A stretch of 10,221 bases of DNA from Acidobacteriota bacterium. Lineage in GTDB: Bacteria; Acidobacteriota; Thermoanaerobaculia; Multivoradales; JAHEKO01. The stretch's first letter is position 1. The number at the start of each line of letters is the position of its first letter. Under the pieces are notes generated by a model that was not told where the DNA came from, did not search any database, and worked only from the letters and a program-made list of their open reading frames with translations. The DNA lies in NCBI GenBank assembly GCA_027296385.1, contig JAPUJD010000190.1, positions 1 to 10,221 of the forward strand, written 5' to 3'. Of this stretch, positions 1 through 5,442 are shown one piece after another. Position numbers and translations under genes: made by a program.

Positions 1-43
1 ACCGGAGGGACTCCAAGACCGTCTAGCTGCCGAAGGGTGCAGG

Positions 44-67
44 GGCTGAGTGAATTCGCACTCAGCC
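44..67. other. Strong intergenic hairpin
   Basis: GGCTGAGTG (44-52) and CACTCAGCC (59-67) form a perfect 9-bp inverted repeat around the loop AATTCG. No T-tract follows on either strand, so a classical intrinsic terminator is not shown. It could end a gene lying left of the window or be a protein site. The structure is seen directly; the role is unknown. Confidence 0.45.
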
Positions 68-104
68 GCCCTAGAGGAGGAAGAGGCTTCCAGTATGCCT
101 GCCC

Positions 105-113
105 TGGTATGAT
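105..113 (+). promoter_or_regulatory. Possible extended -10 promoter element
   Basis: TGGTATGAT contains the -10 hexamer TATGAT (five of six bases match TATAAT), preceded by TGn in the extended -10 position. There is no good -35 box near 85-90. Transcription would start near base 120, giving a leader of about 25 bases before the ATG at 145. This is a motif match only. Confidence 0.35.
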
Positions 114-115
114 TA

Positions 116-137
116 CGCCTCTATAGAAACGGAGGCG
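116..137 (+). promoter_or_regulatory. Hairpin covering the Shine-Dalgarno of the ORF at 145
   Basis: CGCCTC (116-121) is complementary to GAGGCG (132-137), with a 10-base loop. The right arm contains most of the GGAGG (131-135) that lies nine bases before the ATG at 145. Folding would hide the ribosome binding site. The stem is only six base pairs and may be chance. Confidence 0.22.
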
Positions 138-144
138 ACCGCGC

Positions 145-330
145 ATGAGACTCAAATTCGTCTACTTGGAAGGCACGGAGCTGGGCGGAGGCGAACCCGG
201 ACGGTGGTCCACCCGATCCCGACCGGCCGCGCCACGCCGGCGCTCGAGCCCGCGCAGCTCGCGGAGTAGACGCGCATCGTCCAAGAGCACGGCGGCGCCC
301 GCATTCACTAGAGGCAGCAGCTCGAGGTAG
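145..330 (+). pseudogene. Start of a small gene, probably broken
   Basis: An ATG at 145 is preceded by a good Shine-Dalgarno (GGAGG, 131-135) and a plausible -10 element. The 61-residue reading begins MRLKFVYLEGTELGGG and then becomes almost pure Arg, Ser, Pro and Ala, which is typical of GC-rich DNA read out of frame. Another + frame from about 186 reads more like protein (VVHPIPTGRATPALEPAQLAE is split here as VVHPIPTGRA and TPALEPAQLAE) but ends at TAG 267-269, then meets a second TAG at 309-311 and a TGA at 378-380. The simplest reading is a gene start followed by a frameshift and decay. A real small basic protein cannot be excluded. I do not recognise the family. Confidence 0.3.
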
Positions 331-405
331 AGCTCCGAGCGGGTATGCCTGGAGTCCGCCGTTCAATCCGAGCGGCGTGACGCTCGGATCTGCTATCTGA
401 CGACT

Positions 406-489
406 TGTCCGGACACCTCGGACGGACTGTCCGCGGGACAGGGCGGCGAACACACCCTTTCTTAAGGGTGTCCGCTGTCCGCTTGTCCG
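406..489. repeat. TGTCCG-rich intergenic repeat cluster
   Basis: TGTCCG occurs on the + strand at 406, 428, 469, 476 and 484. The first copy is part of the perfect palindrome TGTCCGGACA (406-415), and CTGTCC/GGACAG (427-432 and 436-441) forms a second inverted repeat. The longer word ACTTGTCCG (403-411) recurs in two other gaps of this window. This could be a worn repeat element or a multi-site regulatory region. Confidence 0.4.
452..471. other. Perfect 8-bp hairpin with tetraloop
   Basis: ACACCCTT (452-459) and AAGGGTGT (464-471) pair perfectly around the loop TCTT. The hairpin lies inside the TGTCCG cluster, and its right arm overlaps one TGTCCG word. No T-run follows, so terminator function is not shown. 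It may be the core of a small palindromic repeat. Confidence 0.42.
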
Positions 490-502
490 CCGGGAAAGAG
501 CC

Positions 503-540
503 CGCCAGTGCTTCGTCGTCGCGCCTTGCCAGGAGCGCTG
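503..540 (+). repeat. 38-bp imperfect repeat, copy A
   Basis: This stretch matches 2389-2426 in the same orientation at 32 of 38 positions. Both contain CTTCGTCGTC and CTTGCC and end in AGCGCTG. The two copies flank the class V aminotransferase gene. They may be members of a dispersed intergenic family. Confidence 0.45.
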
Positions 541-630
541 CGGAAGCCGATGGCACCCCACCAGCCAGGCCAGGACATGGAGCCCAAAGGCTGGCGCTCA
601 GCTTCGCCCTTGCCCTAGACTGCTCGCTCA

Positions 631-635
631 GGTGA
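631..635 (+). promoter_or_regulatory. Shine-Dalgarno that decides the start at 641
   Basis: AGGTGA (630-635) matches the 3' part of the full Shine-Dalgarno sequence and lies five bases before the ATG at 641. An in-frame GTG at 632 would extend the protein by three residues, but it lies inside this ribosome binding site and has no site of its own. ATG 641 is therefore preferred. Confidence 0.55.
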
Positions 636-640
636 GTTCG

Positions 641-2374
641 ATGTCGCAGGAGAAACTACTCGAGACCATCAGGTCCTCAGTCATCGGCGAGGACCGCGCG
701 ATCGAAGGCCCATTCGGGTTTCGGCGCCTGACGTATGCCGACTACACGGCCTCCGGACGGGCCTTGACGTTCATCGAGGACTTCATCCGGCAAGAGGTTC
801 TGCCGCTCTACGCCAACACCCACACCATCTCGTCGGGGACCGGTCGCCAGACGATGAGGTTCCGTGAGGACGCGCGGCGAATCATCCTCGAGTCGGTCGG
901 CGGAACCGAGAATGACGTGGTGCTCTTCGTCGGTTCCGGCGCCACCGGCGCCATCCATCTGCTGATCGAAGTTCTCAACATCCGGTTGCCGGCCGATCTC
1001 GCGGCGACCTGGAAGCTCGACGAGCAGATCCCGGCGCAGGAGAGGCCGGTGGTCTTCATCGGGCCCTACGAGCACCACTCCAACGAACTGCCGTGGCGCG
1101 AGTCGATCGCCGACGTCGTAGTGGTCGACGAGGATGGCGATGGTCGGATCGACCAGGCCGAGCTCGCCGCCCGGCTGGAGGAGTTCCGGGGCCGGCCGCT
1201 CAAGATCGGGAGCTTCTCGGCCGCGTCGAACGTGACCGGAATCGAGTCCGACGTCGAGGGCATCACCGAGCTTCTGCACAGCGGTGGCGCCCTGTCGCTC
1301 TGGGACTTCGCGGCCGCCGGCCCCTACGTGAAGATCGACATGAATCCCCGCGGCCGGCCCGAGGCGGCCATGGACGGGATCTTCCTGTCGCCGCACAAGC
1401 TGATCGGCGGGCCTGGCACGCCGGGAGTGCTGGTCGCCAAGCGCACGCTTTTCAGCAACCGGGTGCCGACAGTACCCGGCGGCGGCACTGTGGCCTACGT
1501 CAACACCGAGGAGCACCGCTACCTCGAAGACGCAGAGCACCGAGAGGAGGGCGGCACCCCGGCGATTGTCGAATCGATCAGGGCCGGCCTCGCCTTCCAG
1601 CTCAAGGAGGCAGTCGGTGCGGAGACCATTCACCAGCGGGAACGCGAGTTCACCCGCCGCGCCATCGCTGCCTGGGGCCAGCATCCGCAGCTGAGGATCC
1701 TGGGCAATCCCGAGCGGCGGCGGCTGTCGATCGTGTCGTTCATCGTGCGCCATCGCGAGGGCTACCTGCACCACAACTACGTCGTCGCCCTGCTCAACGA
1801 TCTCTTCGGCATCCAGACTCGCGGCGGCTGCTCGTGCGCCGGCCCCTACGGTCATCGCCTCCTGGGCATCGATCTGACGACCTCGCACGAGTTCGAGTGC
1901 GAGGTGATGGCGGGCTTCGACGGCATCAAGCCCGGCTGGACCCGCATCAACTTCAACTACTTCTTGAGCGACCACATCGTCGAGTTCCTCCTCTCCGCCG
2001 TACAGTTCATCGCCGAGGAGGGCTGGAAACTACTGCCCCAGTACCGCTTCGACGCACGAACCGGACTCTGGCGCCACCACGCGCACCCCGATCCGAAGAC
2101 CCTGGGGCTGACCGACCTGAGCTACGCATCGGGCGCGCCGACCTACGACTCGACCGCGTTGACCAGACCGGAGAGCGAGCTCGACGGTTATGTCGCCGCC
2201 GCCCGCGCCGTCATCGCGCGCGCGATCGCCGGCGACGACACGCCGCGGCCGCGCTCCGAGGGGCTGCCCTCGGGCCTCGAGCATCTACGCTGGTTCCCGC
2301 TGCCGTCGGAGATCTGGGACGAGCTCCATGGCCAGGTGGTCGAGCCGCCCGGAGCATCCGTGCTCCACCCCTGA
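641..2374 (+). CDS. Class V aminotransferase / cysteine desulfurase-like PLP enzyme
   Basis: 577 residues from ATG 641. The fold-type I PLP signature is complete: the cofactor phosphate region FVGSGATGAIHLL (about 96-108), EHHSNELPW (144-152, like the EHHAN of SufS/CsdA), the PLP-ring Asp in WDFAAAGPY (D222), and the Schiff-base lysine in SPHKLIGGPGTPG (K253). The loop that carries the catalytic cysteine in SufS-type desulfurases reads RGGCSCAGPYGHRLLG, so C399 aligns with that cysteine and C397 precedes it by two residues. SufS/CsdA proteins have about 400-410 residues; this one carries roughly 115 extra residues after about 460, rich in Trp, Pro and charged residues, which I do not recognise. 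The gene stands alone, with no suf or isc genes around it, and converges on ppc. Cysteine or selenocysteine desulfuration is plausible, but the substrate is not proven by sequence. Confidence 0.88.
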   Translation: MSQEKLLETIRSSVIGEDRAIEGPFGFRRLTYADYTASGRALTFIEDFIRQEVLPLYANTHTISSGTGRQTMRFREDARRIILESVGGTENDVVLFVGSGATGAIHLLIEVLNIRLPADLAATWKLDEQIPAQERPVVFIGPYEHHSNELPWRESIADVVVVDEDGDGRIDQAELAARLEEFRGRPLKIGSFSAASNVTGIESDVEGITELLHSGGALSLWDFAAAGPYVKIDMNPRGRPEAAMDGIFLSPHKLIGGPGTPGVLVAKRTLFSNRVPTVPGGGTVAYVNTEEHRYLEDAEHREEGGTPAIVESIRAGLAFQLKEAVGAETIHQREREFTRRAIAAWGQHPQLRILGNPERRRLSIVSFIVRHREGYLHHNYVVALLNDLFGIQTRGGCSCAGPYGHRLLGIDLTTSHEFECEVMAGFDGIKPGWTRINFNYFLSDHIVEFLLSAVQFIAEEGWKLLPQYRFDARTGLWRHHAHPDPKTLGLTDLSYASGAPTYDSTALTRPESELDGYVAAARAVIARAIAGDDTPRPRSEGLPSGLEHLRWFPLPSEIWDELHGQVVEPPGASVLHP

Positions 2375-2388
2375 GTCAACGGCATCAG

Positions 2389-2426
2389 CGCTAGTCCTTC
2401 GTCGTCACGGCTTGCCATAAGCGCTG
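2389..2426 (+). repeat. 38-bp imperfect repeat, copy B
   Basis: Direct partner of 503-540 (six mismatches in 38), starting 14 bases after the stop codon of the aminotransferase gene. The palindromic hexamer AGCGCT lies near both ends (2387-2392 and 2420-2425). The copy runs straight into the hairpin at 2422-2437. Confidence 0.45.
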
Positions 2427-2437
2427 AGCCCTCAGCG
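2422..2437. terminator. Hairpin between convergent genes, possible bidirectional terminator
   Basis: CGCTGAG (2422-2428) and CTCAGCG (2431-2437) are a perfect 7-bp inverted repeat separated by CC. It sits in the 93-base gap between the stop codons of the aminotransferase gene (+) and ppc (-), where a shared terminator is expected. There is no T-tract on either side, so position is the main argument. Confidence 0.4.
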
Positions 2438-2467
2438 ATCTGGGCAACGAACTCACCGCACGGGACA

Positions 2468-5173
2468 CTAGCCAGTATTTTGTAGGCCCTGGGCGATGCC
2501 GATGACGGTGGCGAAGAGTGACTCGAGCAGCGAGTCATCCCGGCGCTCGCTCTCCCGCCAGCGCCGTAGCAGGTCGATCTGCAGCAGGCTCATTGGGTCG
2601 ACGTAGGGGTTGCGTAGCTGGATCGAGCGCTGCAGCGCCGGGTCGCCGTCGAGCAGCTCTTGGCGTCCTACGAGCTCGAGGATGAGCTGCCGGGTGAGTA
2701 GGTACTCCGCCTTGACGATCGCGAAGAGCTCGCCGGCGCCGCCGGGGACGAGGTCGGCGTAGCGAGCGCCGATCGCCAGGTCGGCCTTGGCGAGGGCCAT
2801 CTCGATGTCGGCGACGAGGTTGGCGACGAAGGGTACGGCCGTCAACTCTCGCGCCGCTTCCTTGCCGTGGTGCTCGACGACCGCCTCGAGGCCGCTGCCG
2901 ACGCCGAACCAGCCGGGCAGGAGAACGCGGCTCTGCGTCCAGGCGAACACCCAGGGGATGGCGCGGAGGCTCTCGATGCCGCCGCCGGTGCGCCGCGACG
3001 CCGGCCGCGAGCCGATGTGGAGGCGCTCGACCACGTCGATTGGCGTCGAGCCGCGAAAGTAGTCGGTGAACTGGGGGTGGCCGTAGACCAGCGCCTGGTA
3101 CTTCTCGCGGCTGCGGCGCGCCATGAGCTCGAGCAGTTCACGCTCCACCTCGCCGAGCGGTGCGGCGGGGGGCGCCGCCGTGGCGAGCAGCACGGCCCCG
3201 GTGGCGCGCGCGAGATTGCGCATCGCCAAGCCGGCCAGGCCGTACTTGTCGGCGATGACCTCGCCCTGCTCGGTGACACGCAACACTCCCTGCACCGACC
3301 CCGACGGCGCCGCCAGCACCGCGCGGTGGGTCTTGCCGCCGCCGCGGCCGACAGTGCCGCCGCGGCCGTGGAAAAAGGTCAACGCGGTACCGTGCTCGCT
3401 GGCGACTCGCGTGAGGTCTTGCTGGGCGCGCTGCAGGGCCCAGCGCGAGGCGGCCGCGCCGCCGTCTTTGCTGCTGTCGCTGTAGCCGATCATCACCAGT
3501 TGGCGGGTGCGGTGTTCGAGGTGTCCGCGGTAGACCGGGTCAGCGAGCAGCTCGTGCAGGATCCGGGGTGCCGCCTCGAGGTCGCCGACGGTCTCGAACA
3601 GCGGGCAAACGTCGAGGCCGTGAGTGGGGCCGTCGGTCGCCCAGGATGCCAAGAGGAGAACCGAGAGCACGTCGTCGCAGCCCTGGGTCATCGAGATGAT
3701 GAAGGGGCCGATGGCGGCGGCACCGTACACCTCGCGGCTCTCGGCGATGGCGCGGAAGACCTCGAGTGTGGCCTCATCCTCCGCCGTCGGTCTGTGGAGC
3801 GGCGGCGAGCCGTCGGTCAGGCGGCGGCGCAGGACGGAGGCGCGCTCGGCGGCTGGCCGTTCGAGCCACTCCTCGTCGCCCATCAGCCGGCCGATGACAC
3901 GCCGGTGGACCAGCGAGTCCTGGCGAACGTCGAGAGTGGCCAGGTGCAGGCCGAAGGTCTGGATGCGCCGAATCAAGCGCCGGACGCTGAACAACCCGGC
4001 GTGACGGCCGTTGTGTTGGACCAGGCTACTCTCGACCAGTCGCATGTCGGCCGCCGGTTCGGCGACGCCGCGGTAGCGCCGGTCGTCGCCGGTGCTGGTT
4101 GCCGCCAGCCGCGCCGCTACCAGCTCCAGGAAGACCCGGTAGGGCATGTCGCGCTGGCGCTCGGGGATGGACTCGTACTCAACAGGGAAAAGATCCTGGT
4201 ACTCGGCCAGGCGCTCGAGCAGACGAGGGTCGATTCCGGTTCTCTCCGGCGATTGCGACAGCTGTCCCGCGAGCCGCGAAACCTCTTTGCGGTAGAGCCC
4301 GATCACCAGCTCGCGCTGGCGCTCGAGCGTGGCCCGCACAGTGCCGGCGTCGACATTCGGATTGCCGTCCATGTCGCCTCCCACCCAGGAAGCGAAGCTC
4401 AAAACGGAAGGGACCACCAGGCCATCGGTGAGCTTCGGGAAAGCGTCTTTCAGCGCCTGCTCGAGCTCCTCGTAGAAGGCCGGCACAATCTGGTAGAGCA
4501 CGTCGGTGAGGAAGAACAGCACGTGCTCGCGCTCGTCGGCCACCGTGGGCCGGGCATGAGGGTGCTCGAGGGTCTGCCAGGCCGCCGTGACCTCGGAGCG
4601 AATGCGTGCGATCGCCCGGCGCTCCTCTGGCACGGTGCGCGACGGGTCGAAGCGATCGACCAGGCGTTGGGCAATGCGTTGCTCCTTCTCCAGGATCGCC
4701 CGCCGAGTGGCCTCGGTCGGATGCGCAGTGAAGACGGGCTCGATGTGGAGTTGCCGGAGCAGGGCAGCGAGCTCATCTGAGTCGAGATCCGGCCGCAATG
4801 CTCGCAGCCGCAGTAGAGCGTCGAGGATGCCTTCGCGTTGGGGCGGGCTGTCCGGCTCCCGGAGGTAGTCGCGCCGCCGCCGGATCCGGTGCACCTTCTC
4901 GGCCAGATTAACGACGCGGAAATAGCTCGAGAATGCTCGTACCAGCTCTGTCGCCAGGGTCTGCTCGAGGCCGGAGAGCATGGCTCGCAGCTGCGGGCCG
5001 GCCTCGCTGTCGCCGCCGCGGCGGGCGATGGCCAGCGTGCGAGCGGTCTCGACGAGCTCGAAGGTTTCGTCGCCGCATTGCTCCCGGATGACCTCGCCCA
5101 CCAGGGCGCCGAGCAAGCGGACGTCGTCGCGCAACGGCAGGTCCTTGGGCTCGAAGTGGACGTCGCGGGCCAT
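2468..5173 (-). CDS. ppc: Phosphoenolpyruvate carboxylase
   Basis: PEPC adds bicarbonate to phosphoenolpyruvate to give oxaloacetate, refilling the TCA cycle and feeding aspartate synthesis in the cytoplasm. From ATG 5173 it has 901 residues, close to the family norm (E. coli 883). Hallmarks in order: FTAHPTEATRR with catalytic H151, WVGGDMDGNPNV (264-273), LDVRQDS (R417), MIGYSDSSKDGG (561-572), the glycine loop FFHGRGGTVGRGGG (600-613), TEQGEVIADKYG (634-645), GSRPASRRTGGG and LRAIPWVFAWTQ (721-747), and the C-terminal QNTG. Residues that bind the aspartate inhibitor in E. coli appear kept (R604, K796, R854, N899). E. coli has Arg where GGDMDGNP has Met. The frame stays open upstream to 5401, but that 76-residue extension is Arg/Ala-rich and encoded by the repeat region, so the ATG before ARDVHFEPKDLPLRDD is chosen. 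Its Shine-Dalgarno is weak. Confidence 0.97.
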   Translation of the reverse strand: MARDVHFEPKDLPLRDDVRLLGALVGEVIREQCGDETFELVETARTLAIARRGGDSEAGPQLRAMLSGLEQTLATELVRAFSSYFRVVNLAEKVHRIRRRRDYLREPDSPPQREGILDALLRLRALRPDLDSDELAALLRQLHIEPVFTAHPTEATRRAILEKEQRIAQRLVDRFDPSRTVPEERRAIARIRSEVTAAWQTLEHPHARPTVADEREHVLFFLTDVLYQIVPAFYEELEQALKDAFPKLTDGLVVPSVLSFASWVGGDMDGNPNVDAGTVRATLERQRELVIGLYRKEVSRLAGQLSQSPERTGIDPRLLERLAEYQDLFPVEYESIPERQRDMPYRVFLELVAARLAATSTGDDRRYRGVAEPAADMRLVESSLVQHNGRHAGLFSVRRLIRRIQTFGLHLATLDVRQDSLVHRRVIGRLMGDEEWLERPAAERASVLRRRLTDGSPPLHRPTAEDEATLEVFRAIAESREVYGAAAIGPFIISMTQGCDDVLSVLLLASWATDGPTHGLDVCPLFETVGDLEAAPRILHELLADPVYRGHLEHRTRQLVMIGYSDSSKDGGAAASRWALQRAQQDLTRVASEHGTALTFFHGRGGTVGRGGGKTHRAVLAAPSGSVQGVLRVTEQGEVIADKYGLAGLAMRNLARATGAVLLATAAPPAAPLGEVERELLELMARRSREKYQALVYGHPQFTDYFRGSTPIDVVERLHIGSRPASRRTGGGIESLRAIPWVFAWTQSRVLLPGWFGVGSGLEAVVEHHGKEAARELTAVPFVANLVADIEMALAKADLAIGARYADLVPGGAGELFAIVKAEYLLTRQLILELVGRQELLDGDPALQRSIQLRNPYVDPMSLLQIDLLRRWRESERRDDSLLESLFATVIGIAQGLQNTG

Positions 5174-5189
5174 GGCTTGGTGGGTTGCC

Positions 5190-5207
5190 CCGGGCCGTGC
5201 GGCCCGG
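5190..5207. promoter_or_regulatory. GC hairpin just upstream of the ppc start
   Basis: CCGGGCC (5190-5196) and GGCCCGG (5201-5207) form a perfect 7-bp all-GC stem with a 4-base loop, 16 bases before the ppc ATG on its coding strand. If transcription starts further upstream, this stem would lie in the 5' leader beside the ribosome binding region and could lower translation. The structure is seen; the role is a guess. Confidence 0.35.
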
Positions 5208-5245
5208 ACCGAGCCTACGCTACCTTGTTCGGCGGCGCGCTGCGC

Positions 5246-5355
5246 GCGCCGGGGCGCACTGTGTTTTCTGGGCTGCCTGCGGCAGCCCGACGCCTTGGAC
5301 GCGCCGGCGCACACTGTGTTTCTTGGACTGCCTGCGGCAGCCCGACGCCTTGAAC
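5246..5355. repeat. Two tandem 55-bp repeat units with internal hairpins
   Basis: Unit 1 is 5246-5300 and unit 2 is 5301-5355. They have exactly the same length and differ at six positions (49 of 55 identical). Each holds a hairpin: GGGCTGCC/GGCAGCCC with loop TGC in unit 1 (5270-5288, perfect) and GGACTGCC/GGCAGCCC in unit 2 (5325-5343, one mismatch). The units lie in the divergent gap between ppc and the apyrase gene. The layout resembles REP-like palindromic elements, but no transposase is near. All six reading frames through it give low-complexity peptides, so I treat it as non-coding. Confidence 0.75.
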
Positions 5356-5388
5356 GCCCACCACGGCTTGCGCGATCGGCATGGGCTG

Positions 5389-5413
5389 GCCCCGAAAACA
5401 CCGCGCCGCGCCC
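5389..5413 (-). repeat. Possible inverted partial copy of the 55-bp unit
   Basis: On the minus strand this stretch contains GGGCGC, then GTGTTTTC, then GGGGC, the same order as GGGCGC, GTGTTTTC and TGGGC in unit 1. Spacing between the first two words differs by a few bases. GTGTTTTC is an exact 8-base match. This is suggestive of a decayed inverted copy, not proof. Confidence 0.3.
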
Positions 5414-5442
5414 GCAATGTAGAGTGGCGGCCGGTGTCGTTG

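Larger units (their letters stand above)
331..640. other. Non-coding stretch with repeats and hairpins
   Basis: No believable coding region is seen here on either strand; open readings have Arg/Ser-rich, low-complexity translations. The stretch holds a cluster of TGTCCG words and inverted repeats (406-489), a perfect 8-bp hairpin (452-471) and one copy of a 38-bp repeat (503-540). It must also carry the promoter of the gene at 641, but no convincing -10/-35 pair is visible; TAGACT at 615-620 is a weak -10 candidate. Confidence 0.5.

Noticed and set aside
121..561. 146-codon minus-strand frame at the left edge
   Set aside because: Translation is Arg/Ser/Ala-rich without motifs and covers hairpins and repeats; no ribosome binding site was seen.
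592..620. Third copy of the 38-bp repeat
   Set aside because: Only GCTTCG and CTTGCC are shared and gaps are needed to align the rest; not enough to claim a copy.
677..1975. Long minus-strand open frame (432 codons) opposite the aminotransferase gene
   Set aside because: It mirrors the codon pattern of the strong + gene, lacks family motifs and has a biased composition; the + frame explains the region.
2867..4780. Long + strand open frame (637 codons) opposite ppc
   Set aside because: It is antisense to a fully conserved PEPC, with Arg/Ala/Gly-rich text and no recognisable domain.
5246..5355. CRISPR array
   Set aside because: Only two adjacent 55-bp units with no unique spacers and no cas genes; this is a simple tandem repeat.
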